Origin: Aquirufa lenticrescens
Lineage (GTDB): Bacteria; Bacteroidota; Bacteroidia; Cytophagales; Spirosomataceae
Assembly (NCBI RefSeq): GCF_019916085.1
Contig: NZ_CP049834.1
Location: 1,348,501 to 1,412,500 of the forward strand
DNA: 64,000 bases
Direction: 5' to 3'
Shown here: one piece after another, positions 44,649 to 52,718 of the stretch
Layout of the letters: every line of letters starts with the position of its first letter
Position numbering within the stretch: position 1 is the first letter of the stretch
Position numbers and translations under genes: made by a program
Notes under the pieces: model-generated
What the model was told of the DNA's origin: nothing
Database searches by the model: none
The model's input: only the letters and a program-made list of their open reading frames with translations

Positions 44649-44793
44649 GACTAAGGCGTCGTAGTTGCGACTAAGCCCCGTAGGGGCGACTAAATTGCGA
44701 AGCAATGACTAAGCCGAAGGCGACTAGATTGCGTAGCGATGACTCCGACGCAGTCGGCATGACTAAGCCCGCAGGGCGACTTCTAGTCGACTT
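44649..44793 (+). repeat. GNA mini-hairpin array B
   Basis: GACTAA-type linkers at 44649, 44669, 44688, 44707, 44722, 44741, 44761 and 44778 separate short hairpins. Perfect ones are GCCCC-GTA-GGGGC, ATTGC-GAA-GCAAT, GCC-GAA-GGC, CCGAC-GCA-GTCGG and GCCC-GCA-GGGC; ATTGC-GTA-GCGAT has one wobble. All these triloops are GNA on the plus strand. Spacing is mostly 15-20 bases. This is the clearest of the three arrays. Confidence 0.92.
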
Positions 44794-44795
44794 AT

Positions 44796-44828
44796 TTTAA
44801 ATCGAAAAGCGGAGCTTTTCAATTTAAA
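44796..44828. terminator. Hairpin at the gpmI stop, probable terminator
   Basis: TTTAAAT-GAAAAGC pairs with GCTTTTC-ATTTAAA around a GGA loop, with one mismatch. It overlaps the gpmI stop codon (44824-44826). A clear T-run is lacking, so termination efficiency is uncertain. Confidence 0.6.
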
Positions 44829-46344
44829 ACAATGCCACCCCCGTCATCTCTTTCGGTTGAGCCACGCCCATCATCTTCAAGATCGTAGGAGACACATCAC
44901 CTAGTTTACCATCGCGAAGCGTTGGTTTGAAGTCGTTGTCTACTAAAATACATGGAACCAAGTTTGTTGAGTGTGCCGTGTTTGGTGAGCCGTCTTCGTT
45001 CATCATAACGTCCGCGTTACCGTGGTCGGCGATGATGATGAAGGAATAGCCGTGGGCTAGACCAGCTGTAACTACTGCCTCAGCGCAAGCGTCTACCGTT
45101 TCGACTGCTTTAACTACTGCAGAGAAAACGCCTGTGTGGCCTACCATGTCAGGATTAGCAAAGTTTAAGCAGACGAAGTCTACCTCCTCTTTTTCTAATT
45201 CTGGGATCAACGCATCGCGAAGATCTGCGGCAGACATTTCGGGTTGAAGATCGTAGGTGGCGACTTTTGGGGAGTTGCGTAGGATGTTTTGTTGTCCTTC
45301 AAAAAGCGCCTCGCGGCCACCAGAGAAAAAGAACGTAACGTGTGGATATTTTTCGGTTTCGGCGATGCGAATTTGTTTTTTACCCGCGCCCTCTAGGACC
45401 TCGCCCATCGTCATTGGAAGGTTAGAGTCGTTGAAGATCACGTGGACGTTTTGGAATTCTTTATCGTATTCCGTCATCGTCAAGTAGTACAAATTCAATT
45501 TGTGCATACCCTCTTCAGAAAAATCACGCTGCGTTAAAGCCTGTGTGATCTCGCGGCCGCGGTCGGTGCGGAAGTTGAAGCAGATTACTAAGTCGCCCTC
45601 TTGGATATTGCCAACTGGAGCACCTGAAGCATCGGTCATGATGATTGGGTGGATGAATTCGTCCGTTACACCAGCCGCGTAGCTTTCTTCGATAGATTTC
45701 AACACATCGGAAGAAGGAGTTCCTTCGCCGTTAACCATCGCTTTGTAGGCCAAAGCCACCCGCTCCCAGCGATTATCGCGGTCCATCGCGTAGTAACGAC
45801 CCGTTACTGAGGCGATTTGCGTGTTGGTTTTTAAGGTGTGTTGGTATAAATCGGTCATGAATTTCAGACCTGATTTGGGATCCGTATCGCGGCCATCCGT
45901 GAAAGCATGGACGAAAACTTTGCCCAAACCTGCCTCTGACGCCGTCGAAAGCAAGGATTTCAAGTGCTCGATGTGCGCGTGAACGCCACCATCGGACACA
46001 AGACCCATGAAGTGGACGGACTTGTTATTAGCTTTAGCGTAGTCGAATGCTTTCGCTAATTCAGGCTCCTGGCCCAAGGTATTTTCAGTGACTGCTTTGT
46101 TGATGCGAACGAGGTTTTGGTAGACCACGCGGCCAGCCCCTAAGTTCATGTGGCCCACTTCCGAGTTGCCCATTTGGCCCTCTGGTAAGCCTACTGCTAA
46201 ACCGGATGCTTCTAATTTTGAGTGCGCATATTTGCCGTAAAGCGAAGAAATAAATGGCGTTTTGGCCGCGTCGATTGCGGAAACTTTGGGGTTTGTTGCG
46301 ATGCCCCAGCCATCTAAGATCATTAAAACTACTTTCTTATCCAT
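44824..46344 (-). CDS. gpmI: 2,3-bisphosphoglycerate-independent phosphoglycerate mutase
   Basis: A 506-residue Mn-dependent mutase interconverting 3- and 2-phosphoglycerate, one step before enolase. The metal aspartate is D11 in 'ILDGWG', the phosphoserine nucleophile S61 in 'GQMGNSEVGH', and further ligands are in 'ADHGNADVM' and 'GHTGVFSA'. Length matches the family (about 510). It converges on eno-ftsB across the repeat-filled gap. A cofactor-dependent GpmA is not in the window, so this may be the main enzyme. Confidence 0.97.
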   Translation of the reverse strand: MDKKVVLMILDGWGIATNPKVSAIDAAKTPFISSLYGKYAHSKLEASGLAVGLPEGQMGNSEVGHMNLGAGRVVYQNLVRINKAVTENTLGQEPELAKAFDYAKANNKSVHFMGLVSDGGVHAHIEHLKSLLSTASEAGLGKVFVHAFTDGRDTDPKSGLKFMTDLYQHTLKTNTQIASVTGRYYAMDRDNRWERVALAYKAMVNGEGTPSSDVLKSIEESYAAGVTDEFIHPIIMTDASGAPVGNIQEGDLVICFNFRTDRGREITQALTQRDFSEEGMHKLNLYYLTMTEYDKEFQNVHVIFNDSNLPMTMGEVLEGAGKKQIRIAETEKYPHVTFFFSGGREALFEGQQNILRNSPKVATYDLQPEMSAADLRDALIPELEKEEVDFVCLNFANPDMVGHTGVFSAVVKAVETVDACAEAVVTAGLAHGYSFIIIADHGNADVMMNEDGSPNTAHSTNLVPCILVDNDFKPTLRDGKLGDVSPTILKMMGVAQPKEMTGVALF

Positions 46345-46396
46345 CTTTTATTGTATTACATTTCACCACGAAATTACCCATTTCTAGGCAATTTGC

Positions 46397-47074
46397 CTAG
46401 ATTCTATTGCTCATTTGTTCTGCCAAAGCCTTGATATCCACCACCTCGATCGTCTTCTTCTCGGTCGTAAAGGCAGCCACCTCGATCATCGCCTTCGCTA
46501 ATTCTTCCAAAGTAGACGCCGTCTTCCCCGCCACCAAAAGCAGCAACGGATACATCCAATCGATGTATTTATAGTATTTCAAGGTGAATTTATTCCCCTT
46601 CATCGGCTGCAAATACCCCGGTCTAAACGAATACGAATCTCGAAAACCCATCTTTTTTAGATCATTTTCCGTCTTCCCCTTCACCCTCGCCCACATAATC
46701 GAACCCTTTTCGGTGCTGTCCGTAGACATCCCGGAAATATAGCTGAAGCTTATGTGTTTTGGCATTTGCGCCGCAAAACCCAAAGTCAAGTCGTAGGTTT
46801 TGCGCCTAAACTCTTCCTCTTTCATCCCCACGGACGAAACTCCGAGGCAAAATAGGCACGCATCGTAGTCTTTCACCACCTCTTTGATTTCTTCCGGATG
46901 GTAGAAATCGGATAAGAAATACTCTTTTAGTTTCGGGTGTTTATGTCCAGACGGCTTGCGACTAATCGCCAAAACCTCTTTCACAAACGGCGAACGCAAC
47001 GCCTCTAGCATCACGCCCTCGCCCACCATCCCGGTTACCCCGGTCACAATCACTTTGATTTGTGGATTTTCCAT
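46397..47074 (-). CDS. Atypical SDR / NAD(P)-binding epimerase-like protein
   Basis: A 225-residue protein with a Rossmann N terminus 'VIVTGVTGMVGEGVMLEAL' (residues 9-27) holding the TGxxGxxG pattern of extended/atypical SDRs. 'CLFCLGVSS' and 'FSYISGMSTD' take the places of the NAD-binding loop and the catalytic-Ser strand; the YxxxK motif of classical SDRs is not clear, with 'ARVKGKTEND' the nearest candidate region. Such proteins are usually annotated as epimerase or oxidoreductase and some bind NADP without catalysis. Divergent from the Dabb-type gene with a 26-base gap. Confidence 0.8.
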   Translation of the reverse strand: MENPQIKVIVTGVTGMVGEGVMLEALRSPFVKEVLAISRKPSGHKHPKLKEYFLSDFYHPEEIKEVVKDYDACLFCLGVSSVGMKEEEFRRKTYDLTLGFAAQMPKHISFSYISGMSTDSTEKGSIMWARVKGKTENDLKKMGFRDSYSFRPGYLQPMKGNKFTLKYYKYIDWMYPLLLLVAGKTASTLEELAKAMIEVAAFTTEKKTIEVVDIKALAEQMSNRI

Positions 47075-47100
47075 CGTAGAATTGAAAAAATATTAAACCT

Positions 47101-47490
47101 ATGTCAACCTCCCGCCGCGATTTCATCGCCCTAGCCTCGACCTTGCCCTTTGTGGCATCAGCTGAACCTTCAACGAAAATGACCTTTATACATCATGTGT
47201 TGTTTTGGGCCAAAAACCCAACCTCCACCACCGAAACCGATCAACTCTACCGCGCCCTAAAAACGTTAGGCACCCTCCCGATGATAGCCTCAGCCCACGT
47301 AGGCAAGCCCATCGTCACCGATTTTGACAAATCCGTAACAGAAGCAAGTTACACCTTTTCGGTAGTCCTTGTTTTCGACAGCGCCGAAAAAGAGAAAGAA
47401 TACCTCTACCACCCACTCCACAAGAAGTTCATTCAGGATAACATGCACCTTTGGGGAAAAGTTCAGGTGATTGATTCGGAGGCTTTGTAG
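47101..47490 (+). CDS. Dabb (stress-responsive A/B barrel) protein with TAT-like signal
   Basis: A 129-residue protein. The N terminus 'STSRRDFIALASTLPFVASA' is a twin-arginine-type signal. The rest is a single dimeric alpha/beta barrel (Dabb) domain: 'FIHHVLFWAKNP', 'SAHVGKPI', 'YTFSVVLVFDSAEKEKEY' and 'HPLHKKFIQDNMHLWGKVQVID'. Function of exported Dabb proteins is unknown. The stop TAG (47488-47490) is the first triplet of hairpin array C, so the gene runs straight into the repeat. Confidence 0.88.
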   Translation: MSTSRRDFIALASTLPFVASAEPSTKMTFIHHVLFWAKNPTSTTETDQLYRALKTLGTLPMIASAHVGKPIVTDFDKSVTEASYTFSVVLVFDSAEKEKEYLYHPLHKKFIQDNMHLWGKVQVIDSEAL

Positions 47491-47566
47491 TCGCCTTCGG
47501 CTTAGTCATCGCTTCGCGATTTAGTCGTCACGCTTCGCTTAGTCGCCTTGCGGACTTAGTCAGTGG
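47488..47566 (-). repeat. GNA mini-hairpin array C
   Basis: Four units: GCC-TTC-GGC, ATCGC-TTC-GCGAT, a CACGC-TTC-GCTT unit and GCCT-TGC-GGAC, separated by TTAGTC linkers. Read on the minus strand they are GACTAA linkers with GNA loops, as in array B. The array begins in the stop codon of the Dabb gene and ends just before the stop of the coiled-coil gene. Confidence 0.88.
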
Positions 47567-47567
47567 A

Positions 47568-47981
47568 TTATTTTTTGATAAACATCAGTACGATCGCAAT
47601 TGTGATGGACATTTGACCTGCCCAAAATAGAAACATCCATTTTAGGATATCAAATTTAGTTTCCGATAATTTAGTGTCTAGATTGATGATTTTCTCTGAA
47701 AGTCGTATTTCAACATTACTTATTCTATCATTAATGCTAAGTTCTAAATGGTTAATTCTATCATTAATGCTGAGGTCTAGATGGTTAATTCTATCATCAA
47801 ATTGATTTAACTTTTCGGTTATCCCTATAAGTTTTTGATCCAAGTATTCTTTCGTCACCAGATTTTCAAATCGGTGATCTTGCAGTTCGTGAATACTCGA
47901 TACAAAATCCATTGCGTCGGTGTCATTTAGGTGCAATTTAGCACGAGCTAAATCGTATAGTTTGATGTTTAGTGGTTGCAT
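47568..47981 (-). CDS. Coiled-coil protein with C-terminal membrane anchor
   Basis: A 137-residue protein. A short globular N-terminal part (1-50) is followed by an 11-residue repeat 'INDRINHLELS' seen at least three times between about 63 and 95 ('DRINHLDLSINDRINHLELS', 'DRISNVEIRLSEK'). This predicts a parallel coiled coil. A transmembrane helix at about 115-134 ('FLFWAGQMSITIAIVLMFI') ends the protein. The layout recalls DUF1640/CCDC90-type proteins. Base composition is AT-rich compared with neighbours. The gene lies between hairpin array C and REP copy 3, so it appears embedded in the repeat element. Confidence 0.78.
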   Translation of the reverse strand: MQPLNIKLYDLARAKLHLNDTDAMDFVSSIHELQDHRFENLVTKEYLDQKLIGITEKLNQFDDRINHLDLSINDRINHLELSINDRISNVEIRLSEKIINLDTKLSETKFDILKWMFLFWAGQMSITIAIVLMFIKK

Positions 47982-48074
47982 GGATAAATGTAACCCATTT
48001 TTTGGATATTACCCTTTAATAAACTGATAATCGTTCCAAAGGGGAAAAGTGAAAATAAGTTCGAGGCAATGAGA

Positions 48075-48121
48075 GGACTTTTCGCCTTTTGACACTTTCT
48101 GTCAATACCTGAAAAGCCGCC
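48075..48121 (+). repeat. REP-like palindrome, copy 3
   Basis: Inner arms TTGACA / TGTCAA (48089-48105) around CTTTC; outer arms GGACTTTTC / GAAAAGCC pair. It lies between the coiled-coil gene's start and the stop of the TVP38-type gene, in the same orientation as copy 1. Confidence 0.87.
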
Positions 48122-48176
48122 TGAGTGGCTCGAGCTTATTTCATCACAATAGTGCCATTAAAGCCCAGAAACACAT

Positions 48177-48824
48177 TTATCGCAAAGAACGGCGCCCTAA
48201 AAGATACATCCCTGCCGCGGAAACGATCAACAACAACACAGAAACCACGTCTTGCCAGCGCAATAATTCAGGACGGACAAATAATAAAGCCCAAGATGAA
48301 GCAGAGATCCCCGTAAAAACGGCTAAGAACGTTCTTGGTAACATTCCCAAAGTTCCAGCCGTAATAAAGGCGCGGAAGGGAACGCCTACGAAGGCCATGA
48401 TGGCGTTTGTGATGGCGAAAGGGAAAATAGGAGAAAGCCGTGCGAGGAACACCCAGGAAAAGGAGGATGACCGCACGTTCGTTAGGAAACTAGAAGGTAC
48501 GCGCGACAGCAGAGCTGTCGCGCCGAACTTTTTGGCAAGAAAATAACCCAAAGCCGAAGCTGCCGAGTAAGCCAAAATCAACGGCAACAACCCCGAAAAT
48601 CCATAAACATAGCCCGTAAACAAGGCAAAAAACGTTGTGGGACACAGAGCCAGACCCATAATCAAAGCGGCGCAAATCCAAAAAAACACCGAAGAAAGCA
48701 GAGAAAAAGTCGTAAAAAACGTAGGATTCGCCAGCGCGTAGTAGCCCAAAAAGCCAGACGCCAGCAGGGGCAATAGGCCCATCCAAACGAGGTAGAGCGT
48801 TTCGTAAACGAGTTTTTTGTTCAT
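48177..48824 (-). CDS. TVP38/TMEM64 (DedA-like) membrane protein
   Basis: A 215-residue inner-membrane protein with about five hydrophobic segments. 'FALFTGYVYGFSGLLPLILAY' (about residues 66-86, in part) and 'RLSPIFPFAITNAIMAFVGVPFRAF' carry the VTT/SNARE-associated family pattern with the re-entrant 'R.SP..P....N...G'. Related DedA and VTT proteins flip or scramble lipids. I start at ATG 48824 ('MNKKLVYETLYL'); an upstream in-frame ATG at 48848 would overlap the divergent hisH promoter region. It is divergent from hisH. Confidence 0.88.
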   Translation of the reverse strand: MNKKLVYETLYLVWMGLLPLLASGFLGYYALANPTFFTTFSLLSSVFFWICAALIMGLALCPTTFFALFTGYVYGFSGLLPLILAYSAASALGYFLAKKFGATALLSRVPSSFLTNVRSSSFSWVFLARLSPIFPFAITNAIMAFVGVPFRAFITAGTLGMLPRTFLAVFTGISASSWALLFVRPELLRWQDVVSVLLLIVSAAGMYLLGRRSLR

Positions 48825-48865
48825 AAAAGGGCCCCGCAAAGGGGGCAATTATCCCCCAAAGTTAA

Positions 48866-48873
48866 TACCTTTG
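48866..48873 (+). promoter_or_regulatory. -7 element of the his genes
   Basis: TACCTTTG is an exact TAnnTTTG match, 7 bases before the hisH ATG (48881). The transcript would be nearly leaderless, which rules out a translated his attenuator leader at this spot. Confidence 0.65.
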
Positions 48874-48880
48874 TACGCTT

Positions 48881-49468
48881 ATGGAAATTGCGATCATAAA
48901 ATACAATGCGGGGAATGTGGCATCGGTGATGTACGCGTTGGATCGTATTGGTCAAAATTACCAACTAACAGATGACCACGAGCAGATTAAAAAGGCCGAT
49001 AAAGTGATTTTTCCGGGGGTGGGCGAGGCGAGTACGGCGATGGCTTATTTGAAAGAAAAGGGTCTAGAAACATTGATAAAGGGGCTTAAGCAGCCTGTTT
49101 TGGCGACCTGCATCGGAATGCAATTGTTATGCAAGCACTCGGAAGAGGGGAATGTGGATTGCATTGGGGTGTTTGATGTGGAGGTGAAGAAGTTCATCAG
49201 TAAAGACTTGAAAATTCCGCATGTAGGGTGGAATTCGATCGAGCAAATAGGAGACAACCCCTTGATGCACAAACTTCAAAAAGAAGAATTCGTCTATTTT
49301 GTGCACTCTTTTTATGCGCCTGTAAATGAGTATACGACAGCGGTTTGCGAGTATGAGCAGCCGTTTTCGGCGATGTTACAAAAGGATAATTTTTATGCCG
49401 CGCAGTTTCACGCGGAGATCAGCGGAAAGGCTGGCGAACAGATTTTGAAAAATTTCTTAGCACTCTAA
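48881..49468 (+). CDS. hisH: Imidazole glycerol phosphate synthase, glutaminase subunit
   Basis: A 195-residue class I glutamine amidotransferase that feeds ammonia to HisF. The nucleophile is C77 in 'ATCIGMQLL'. The His-Glu pair is in 'QFHAEISGKAG' near the C terminus, where most homologues have 'QFHPEKS', so a proline is replaced by alanine. 'IIKYNAGNVASV' is the N-terminal family block. First gene of hisH-hisA-hisF-hisIE; hisA starts 1 base after its stop. Confidence 0.95.
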   Translation: MEIAIIKYNAGNVASVMYALDRIGQNYQLTDDHEQIKKADKVIFPGVGEASTAMAYLKEKGLETLIKGLKQPVLATCIGMQLLCKHSEEGNVDCIGVFDVEVKKFISKDLKIPHVGWNSIEQIGDNPLMHKLQKEEFVYFVHSFYAPVNEYTTAVCEYEQPFSAMLQKDNFYAAQFHAEISGKAGEQILKNFLAL

Positions 49469-49469
49469 T

Positions 49470-50201
49470 ATGTTTCAACTAATTCCTGCGATCGATCTTA
49501 TAAATGGGCAATGCGTGCGATTGACTCAGGGGGATTATGGCCAAAAAACGGTCTACTCAGAAGACCCTTTGGAGATCGCCAAAGCCTTTGAAGGGGCCGG
49601 AATTCAGCGTTTGCACTTAGTGGATTTGGATGGGGCGAAGGCGAAGAAAATTGTGAATGCGGCGGTTTTGGAACGCATTGCGTCGAATACGTCGTTGCAT
49701 ATTGATTTTGGCGGAGGGGTTCAGTCCGACGAGATGATTGATACGGCTTTTTCTGCGGGTGCCGCGCAGATTACCGCCGGCAGTATTGCCGTGCGTAATC
49801 CTGCGCTGGTCTGCGAATGGTTGCAGAAGTATGGGTCGGAGAAGATTATTTTGGGGGCGGATGCGCAGGATGAGATGATTGCGGTTTCGGGCTGGCAGGA
49901 GAATTCGAACATTTCGATTTTTGATTTTCTACAGGATTATACCTCGAAAGGCGCGAAGTATGTGATTTCGACGGATGTTGCCAAAGACGGTTTGTTGCAA
50001 GGCCCCAGCTTCGATTTATATGAAAAAATTCAGGCTTCGAGCCCGTCGTTGAGCGTGATTGCGAGCGGTGGGGTGGCCTGTATGGAGGATTTAGTGCGCT
50101 TGCGGGAGATGAATTTGTTTGGGGTGATTGTGGGGAAAGCGTTTTATGAGGGTCGAATTAGTTTAGCGGATTTGGCCAAATTTTCAGCAGCAGCATGTTA
50201 A
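49470..50201 (+). CDS. hisA: Phosphoribosylformimino-5-aminoimidazole carboxamide ribotide isomerase
   Basis: A 243-residue TIM barrel converting ProFAR to PRFAR, step four of histidine synthesis. The catalytic aspartate is D9 in '[13 protein letters not shown]', with the second acid in '[13 protein letters not shown]'. 'GGGVQSDE' and '[11 protein letters not shown]' are the phosphate-binding loops. It overlaps hisF by 7 bases. The DNA is G-rich on the coding strand, as is the upstream hisH. Confidence 0.96.
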   Translation: MFQLIPAIDLINGQCVRLTQGDYGQKTVYSEDPLEIAKAFEGAGIQRLHLVDLDGAKAKKIVNAAVLERIASNTSLHIDFGGGVQSDEMIDTAFSAGAAQITAGSIAVRNPALVCEWLQKYGSEKIILGADAQDEMIAVSGWQENSNISIFDFLQDYTSKGAKYVISTDVAKDGLLQGPSFDLYEKIQASSPSLSVIASGGVACMEDLVRLREMNLFGVIVGKAFYEGRISLADLAKFSAAAC

Positions 50202-50956
50202 CAAAGCGCATCATACCTTGTCTGGATATTAAAGAAGGGCGGACCGTGAAAGGGACGAACTTTGTGGACCTTCGCGATGCCGGTGATCCGGTGGAGCTGG
50301 GTGCACTATATGCGCAGCAGGGGGCGGATGAGTTGGTATTTTTAGATATTACGGCGACGGTTGATAACCGGAAGACTTTAGTGAATTTAGTGCGCGAAGT
50401 TGCGCGGCACGTGAATATTCCTTTTACCGTGGGCGGCGGAATTTCGTCCATTGCTGATGTATCGGCGTTGCTGAACGCCGGCGCGGACAAAGTGTCCATC
50501 AACTCGTCTGCGGTGCGCCGGCCAGAGCTGGTGGATGAACTGGCTTTGGCTTTTGGCTCCCAATGCATCATTGTCGCGATCGACACACGCTTTGAACCCG
50601 CCGCGGGCCTGGACTTCGTCCACACCCACGGCGGCCGTCGAATCACCGAACTAAAAACCCTCGAATGGGCCCGCGAAGTTGAAAACCGCGGTGCCGGCGA
50701 ACTATTATTAACCTCGATGGACGCGGACGGAACGAAAGCAGGCTTCGCCTGTGATTTAACCGCTCGCATATCCTCAGCAGCCTCCATTCCCATTATTGCC
50801 TCCGGCGGAGCGGGAACAATGGAACATTTTACCGAAGTATTCACGACTGGCAAAGCAGACGCAGGCCTCGCCGCGAGTATATTTCACTTTAAAGAAATTG
50901 AAATTTTGGCATTGAAGAATTACCTTGCAACCCAAGGCATCCCGATGCGCATTTAA
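50195..50956 (+). CDS. hisF: Imidazole glycerol phosphate synthase, cyclase subunit
   Basis: A 253-residue TIM barrel that joins with HisH to make imidazole glycerol phosphate and AICAR. D11 in '[14 protein letters not shown]' and the second catalytic Asp in '[14 protein letters not shown]' are present, with 'VGGGISSI' and '[11 protein letters not shown]' as phosphate loops. It overlaps the hisA stop by 7 bases; hisIE starts 7 bases after its stop. Codon use changes about halfway: the first part is G-rich, the second C-rich. Confidence 0.97.
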   Translation: MLTKRIIPCLDIKEGRTVKGTNFVDLRDAGDPVELGALYAQQGADELVFLDITATVDNRKTLVNLVREVARHVNIPFTVGGGISSIADVSALLNAGADKVSINSSAVRRPELVDELALAFGSQCIIVAIDTRFEPAAGLDFVHTHGGRRITELKTLEWAREVENRGAGELLLTSMDADGTKAGFACDLTARISSAASIPIIASGGAGTMEHFTEVFTTGKADAGLAASIFHFKEIEILALKNYLATQGIPMRI

Positions 50957-50963
50957 TAGAAAT

Positions 50964-51563
50964 ATGTCCAAGCAACCCGATTTTTCCAAAGGCCTCGTGC
51001 CCGCCATCATCCAAGATGCCAGCACCCGTACCGTTTTGATGTTAGGCTACATGAATGAGGAAGCCTACGCAAAGACCCTTGCGGAACAGCGCGTAACCTT
51101 TTTCAGCCGCTCGAAGAATCGTCTTTGGACGAAAGGCGAGGAATCAGGCAACTTCCTAGACGTAGTCAGCCTTTCGATCGATTGCGACGCAGACACCATT
51201 TTAATTCAGGCCAAACCTGCCGGCCCCACCTGCCACACCGGTGCAGATACTTGTTTCGATGAGTCAAATGGGGACAACGCAGCCTGGTTAGATCAATTAA
51301 AGCACGTCATCCGCAGCCGTAAGACGGCCCCTTTGGCTTCGTCTTATACGGCCTCTTTATTTCAATTAGGAACTCATAAGATTGCCCAAAAAGTAGGTGA
51401 AGAAGCCGTTGAACTCGTTATCGAAGCCTTAATGCAAAACGATGACCTTTTCAAAGGCGAAGCGGCGGATCTAATTTTCCACTTATTAGTCTTATTAGAG
51501 GATCGCGGAATCGATTTAAGCGAAATCATCGCCGTTCTTCAATCTCGTCACGCTGCTAAATAA
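50964..51563 (+). CDS. hisIE: Bifunctional phosphoribosyl-AMP cyclohydrolase / phosphoribosyl-ATP pyrophosphatase
   Basis: A 199-residue fusion. Residues 1-105 are HisI: 'VLMLGYMNEEAYAKTL', 'FFSRSKNRLWTKGEESG', and the zinc/metal site 'DCDADTI' with cysteines in 'GPTCHTGADTCF'. Residues about 112-199 are HisE: 'GTHKIAQKVGEEAVELVIEA' and 'GEAADLIFHLLVLL'. The start at ATG 50964 fits the family; an upstream in-frame TTG lies inside hisF. It does steps two and three. hisG, hisD, hisC and hisB are not in the window, so the pathway is split. Confidence 0.95.
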   Translation: MSKQPDFSKGLVPAIIQDASTRTVLMLGYMNEEAYAKTLAEQRVTFFSRSKNRLWTKGEESGNFLDVVSLSIDCDADTILIQAKPAGPTCHTGADTCFDESNGDNAAWLDQLKHVIRSRKTAPLASSYTASLFQLGTHKIAQKVGEEAVELVIEALMQNDDLFKGEAADLIFHLLVLLEDRGIDLSEIIAVLQSRHAAK

Positions 51564-51571
51564 TTATTCTT

Positions 51572-51910
51572 ATGATTGGATTCATCATTCGTTACATCAT
51601 CATTGCCTGCGTTGTTTTAGTTATTCCACGCTATTTAAAGGGCATTACCGTAGACGGTTTCACGACCGCACTTTTAGTTGCTTTAGCGATGGGCTTTGTG
51701 AATTCGTTCATCAAACCCGTGTTGAAGATCATCAGCTTCCCTATTACGTTTATAACTTTAGGGTTATTTTCTTTAGTGATATCGGTAGGCCTAGTTTATT
51801 TAGTTGCTGCCTATGTACCCGGTTTTGTGGTTACGGGGTTCATCGCTCCCTTGATTTTTAGCTTTCTTGTGTCACTTTCTACTTCTTTTGTAGGGCTGTT
51901 TACACGCTAG
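51572..51910 (+). CDS. YvlD/phage-holin-like four-TM protein
   Basis: A 112-residue membrane protein with four hydrophobic segments (about 4-22, 28-48, 52-75, 85-108). 'GFVNSFIKPVLKIISFPITFITLGLFSL' (in parts) is the signature of the mycobacterial-type 4TM phage holin family (YvlD), which is widespread in chromosomes and not phage-restricted. Function is unknown, perhaps envelope stress. It follows hisIE by 8 bases. REP copy 4 lies just after its stop. Confidence 0.85.
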   Translation: MIGFIIRYIIIACVVLVIPRYLKGITVDGFTTALLVALAMGFVNSFIKPVLKIISFPITFITLGLFSLVISVGLVYLVAAYVPGFVVTGFIAPLIFSFLVSLSTSFVGLFTR

Positions 51911-51945
51911 GGCACTTTTTGCTATTATAAGTCGCGTGGTACGCA

Positions 51946-51993
51946 GGCGACTTTTCAGATATTGACAGATTTTGTCAATAGTAGAAATTGTCG
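51946..51993 (-). repeat. REP-like palindrome, copy 4
   Basis: Inner arms TATTGACA / TGTCAATA (51960-51980) around GATTT. The outer arm GGCGACTTTTCAG is conserved, while the other side (GTAGAAATTGTCG) pairs with a few mismatches. Between convergent genes; same orientation as copy 2. Confidence 0.87.
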
Positions 51994-52011
51994 TTTATGG
52001 ATGACCTCACT

Positions 52012-52212
52012 TCATCTATTCCTTAACTCCGTCAAGAACTTCTTCGAGTCAAATATCAACTGAGATCTGGCTGCCGGGGCTACGATGACCGATTCTGTGT
52101 AGACTTCTTGGTCTTTTTCAAAAATTGTGACTGTGACTTTCGTGAATTTGTAGGGGCCCATGTGGCCGTTGTAGAAGAGCAGGGGCTCTTTATTGCCAAA
52201 AAAATTGAACAT
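52012..52212 (-). CDS. Small hypothetical protein
   Basis: A 66-residue protein with no signal or membrane segment and no family I recognise. It begins 'MFNFFGNKEPLLFYNGHMG' and later alternates hydrophobic and polar residues ('FTKVTVTIFEKDQEVYTESVIV'), suggesting a small beta sheet. It lies 11 bases downstream of the XRE regulator on the same strand, so they are likely co-transcribed. The coding case rests on this spacing and an ATG start. Confidence 0.5.
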   Translation of the reverse strand: MFNFFGNKEPLLFYNGHMGPYKFTKVTVTIFEKDQEVYTESVIVAPAARSQLIFDSKKFLTELRNR

Positions 52213-52223
52213 GTTTGTAGGGT

Positions 52224-52643
52224 TTAGTGGTTAAAGACGCCGTGGCGGCGGAATTGAAAATGGCGTAGGTTTGTGACCTGCGCGTCGTCGTAGGTGATGG
52301 CGTTTTTAAGGATGAGCTTGAAACAGAATTTCCGCTCTAACTTGACTTTGTGGTACTTTAGGAAGTACTTGACGTCTTTTTCTGCGTGAGGTAGAGCTTC
52401 CTCTACTAAATTTTCGTAGCCCACAAAGGATCGTTTGATGCGCTCCCGCATCCAATAGATGCACAGTTCGCGTGCGTTTACCTGGTGGTAATGGGCAAAA
52501 ATGATGACGAGGTCGAGGTCTGGGATGCGATTGCCGTTTTCGTATTTGCTCAAAAGCCCGGCGTCGATCCCGAGATCCTGCGCCATCACGTGCAGCGGAA
52601 CGGCACGGATGAGCTTCAGGTATCTAGAGAAGTGGTTAAACAT
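52224..52643 (-). CDS. XRE-family helix-turn-helix protein
   Basis: A 139-residue protein. Residues about 5-60 form a Cro/C1-type HTH: 'YLKLIRAVPLHVMAQDLGID' then 'AGLLSKYENGNRIPDLDLVI', with the typical 'LSKYENGNRxP' recognition region. The remaining 80 residues are basic and helical ('VKLERKFCFKLILK') with no known domain. It could repress the small gene cluster it heads. It is bracketed, with its neighbours, by REP copies 4 and 5. Confidence 0.82.
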   Translation of the reverse strand: MFNHFSRYLKLIRAVPLHVMAQDLGIDAGLLSKYENGNRIPDLDLVIIFAHYHQVNARELCIYWMRERIKRSFVGYENLVEEALPHAEKDVKYFLKYHKVKLERKFCFKLILKNAITYDDAQVTNLRHFQFRRHGVFNH

Positions 52644-52718
52644 ATTGATTAGTGGTTTGGTGTTCCAAATGTATTCCCACCCATCCCTCTAACCTAACAA
52701 CTTATTGATAATGTGAAA

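Noticed and set aside
44649-44793. CRISPR array
   Set aside because: Linkers are only about 6 bases and spacers are short palindromes; no cas genes are present.
51572-51910. Phage holin implying a prophage
   Set aside because: The YvlD-type four-TM family is common in chromosomes and there are no other phage genes nearby.
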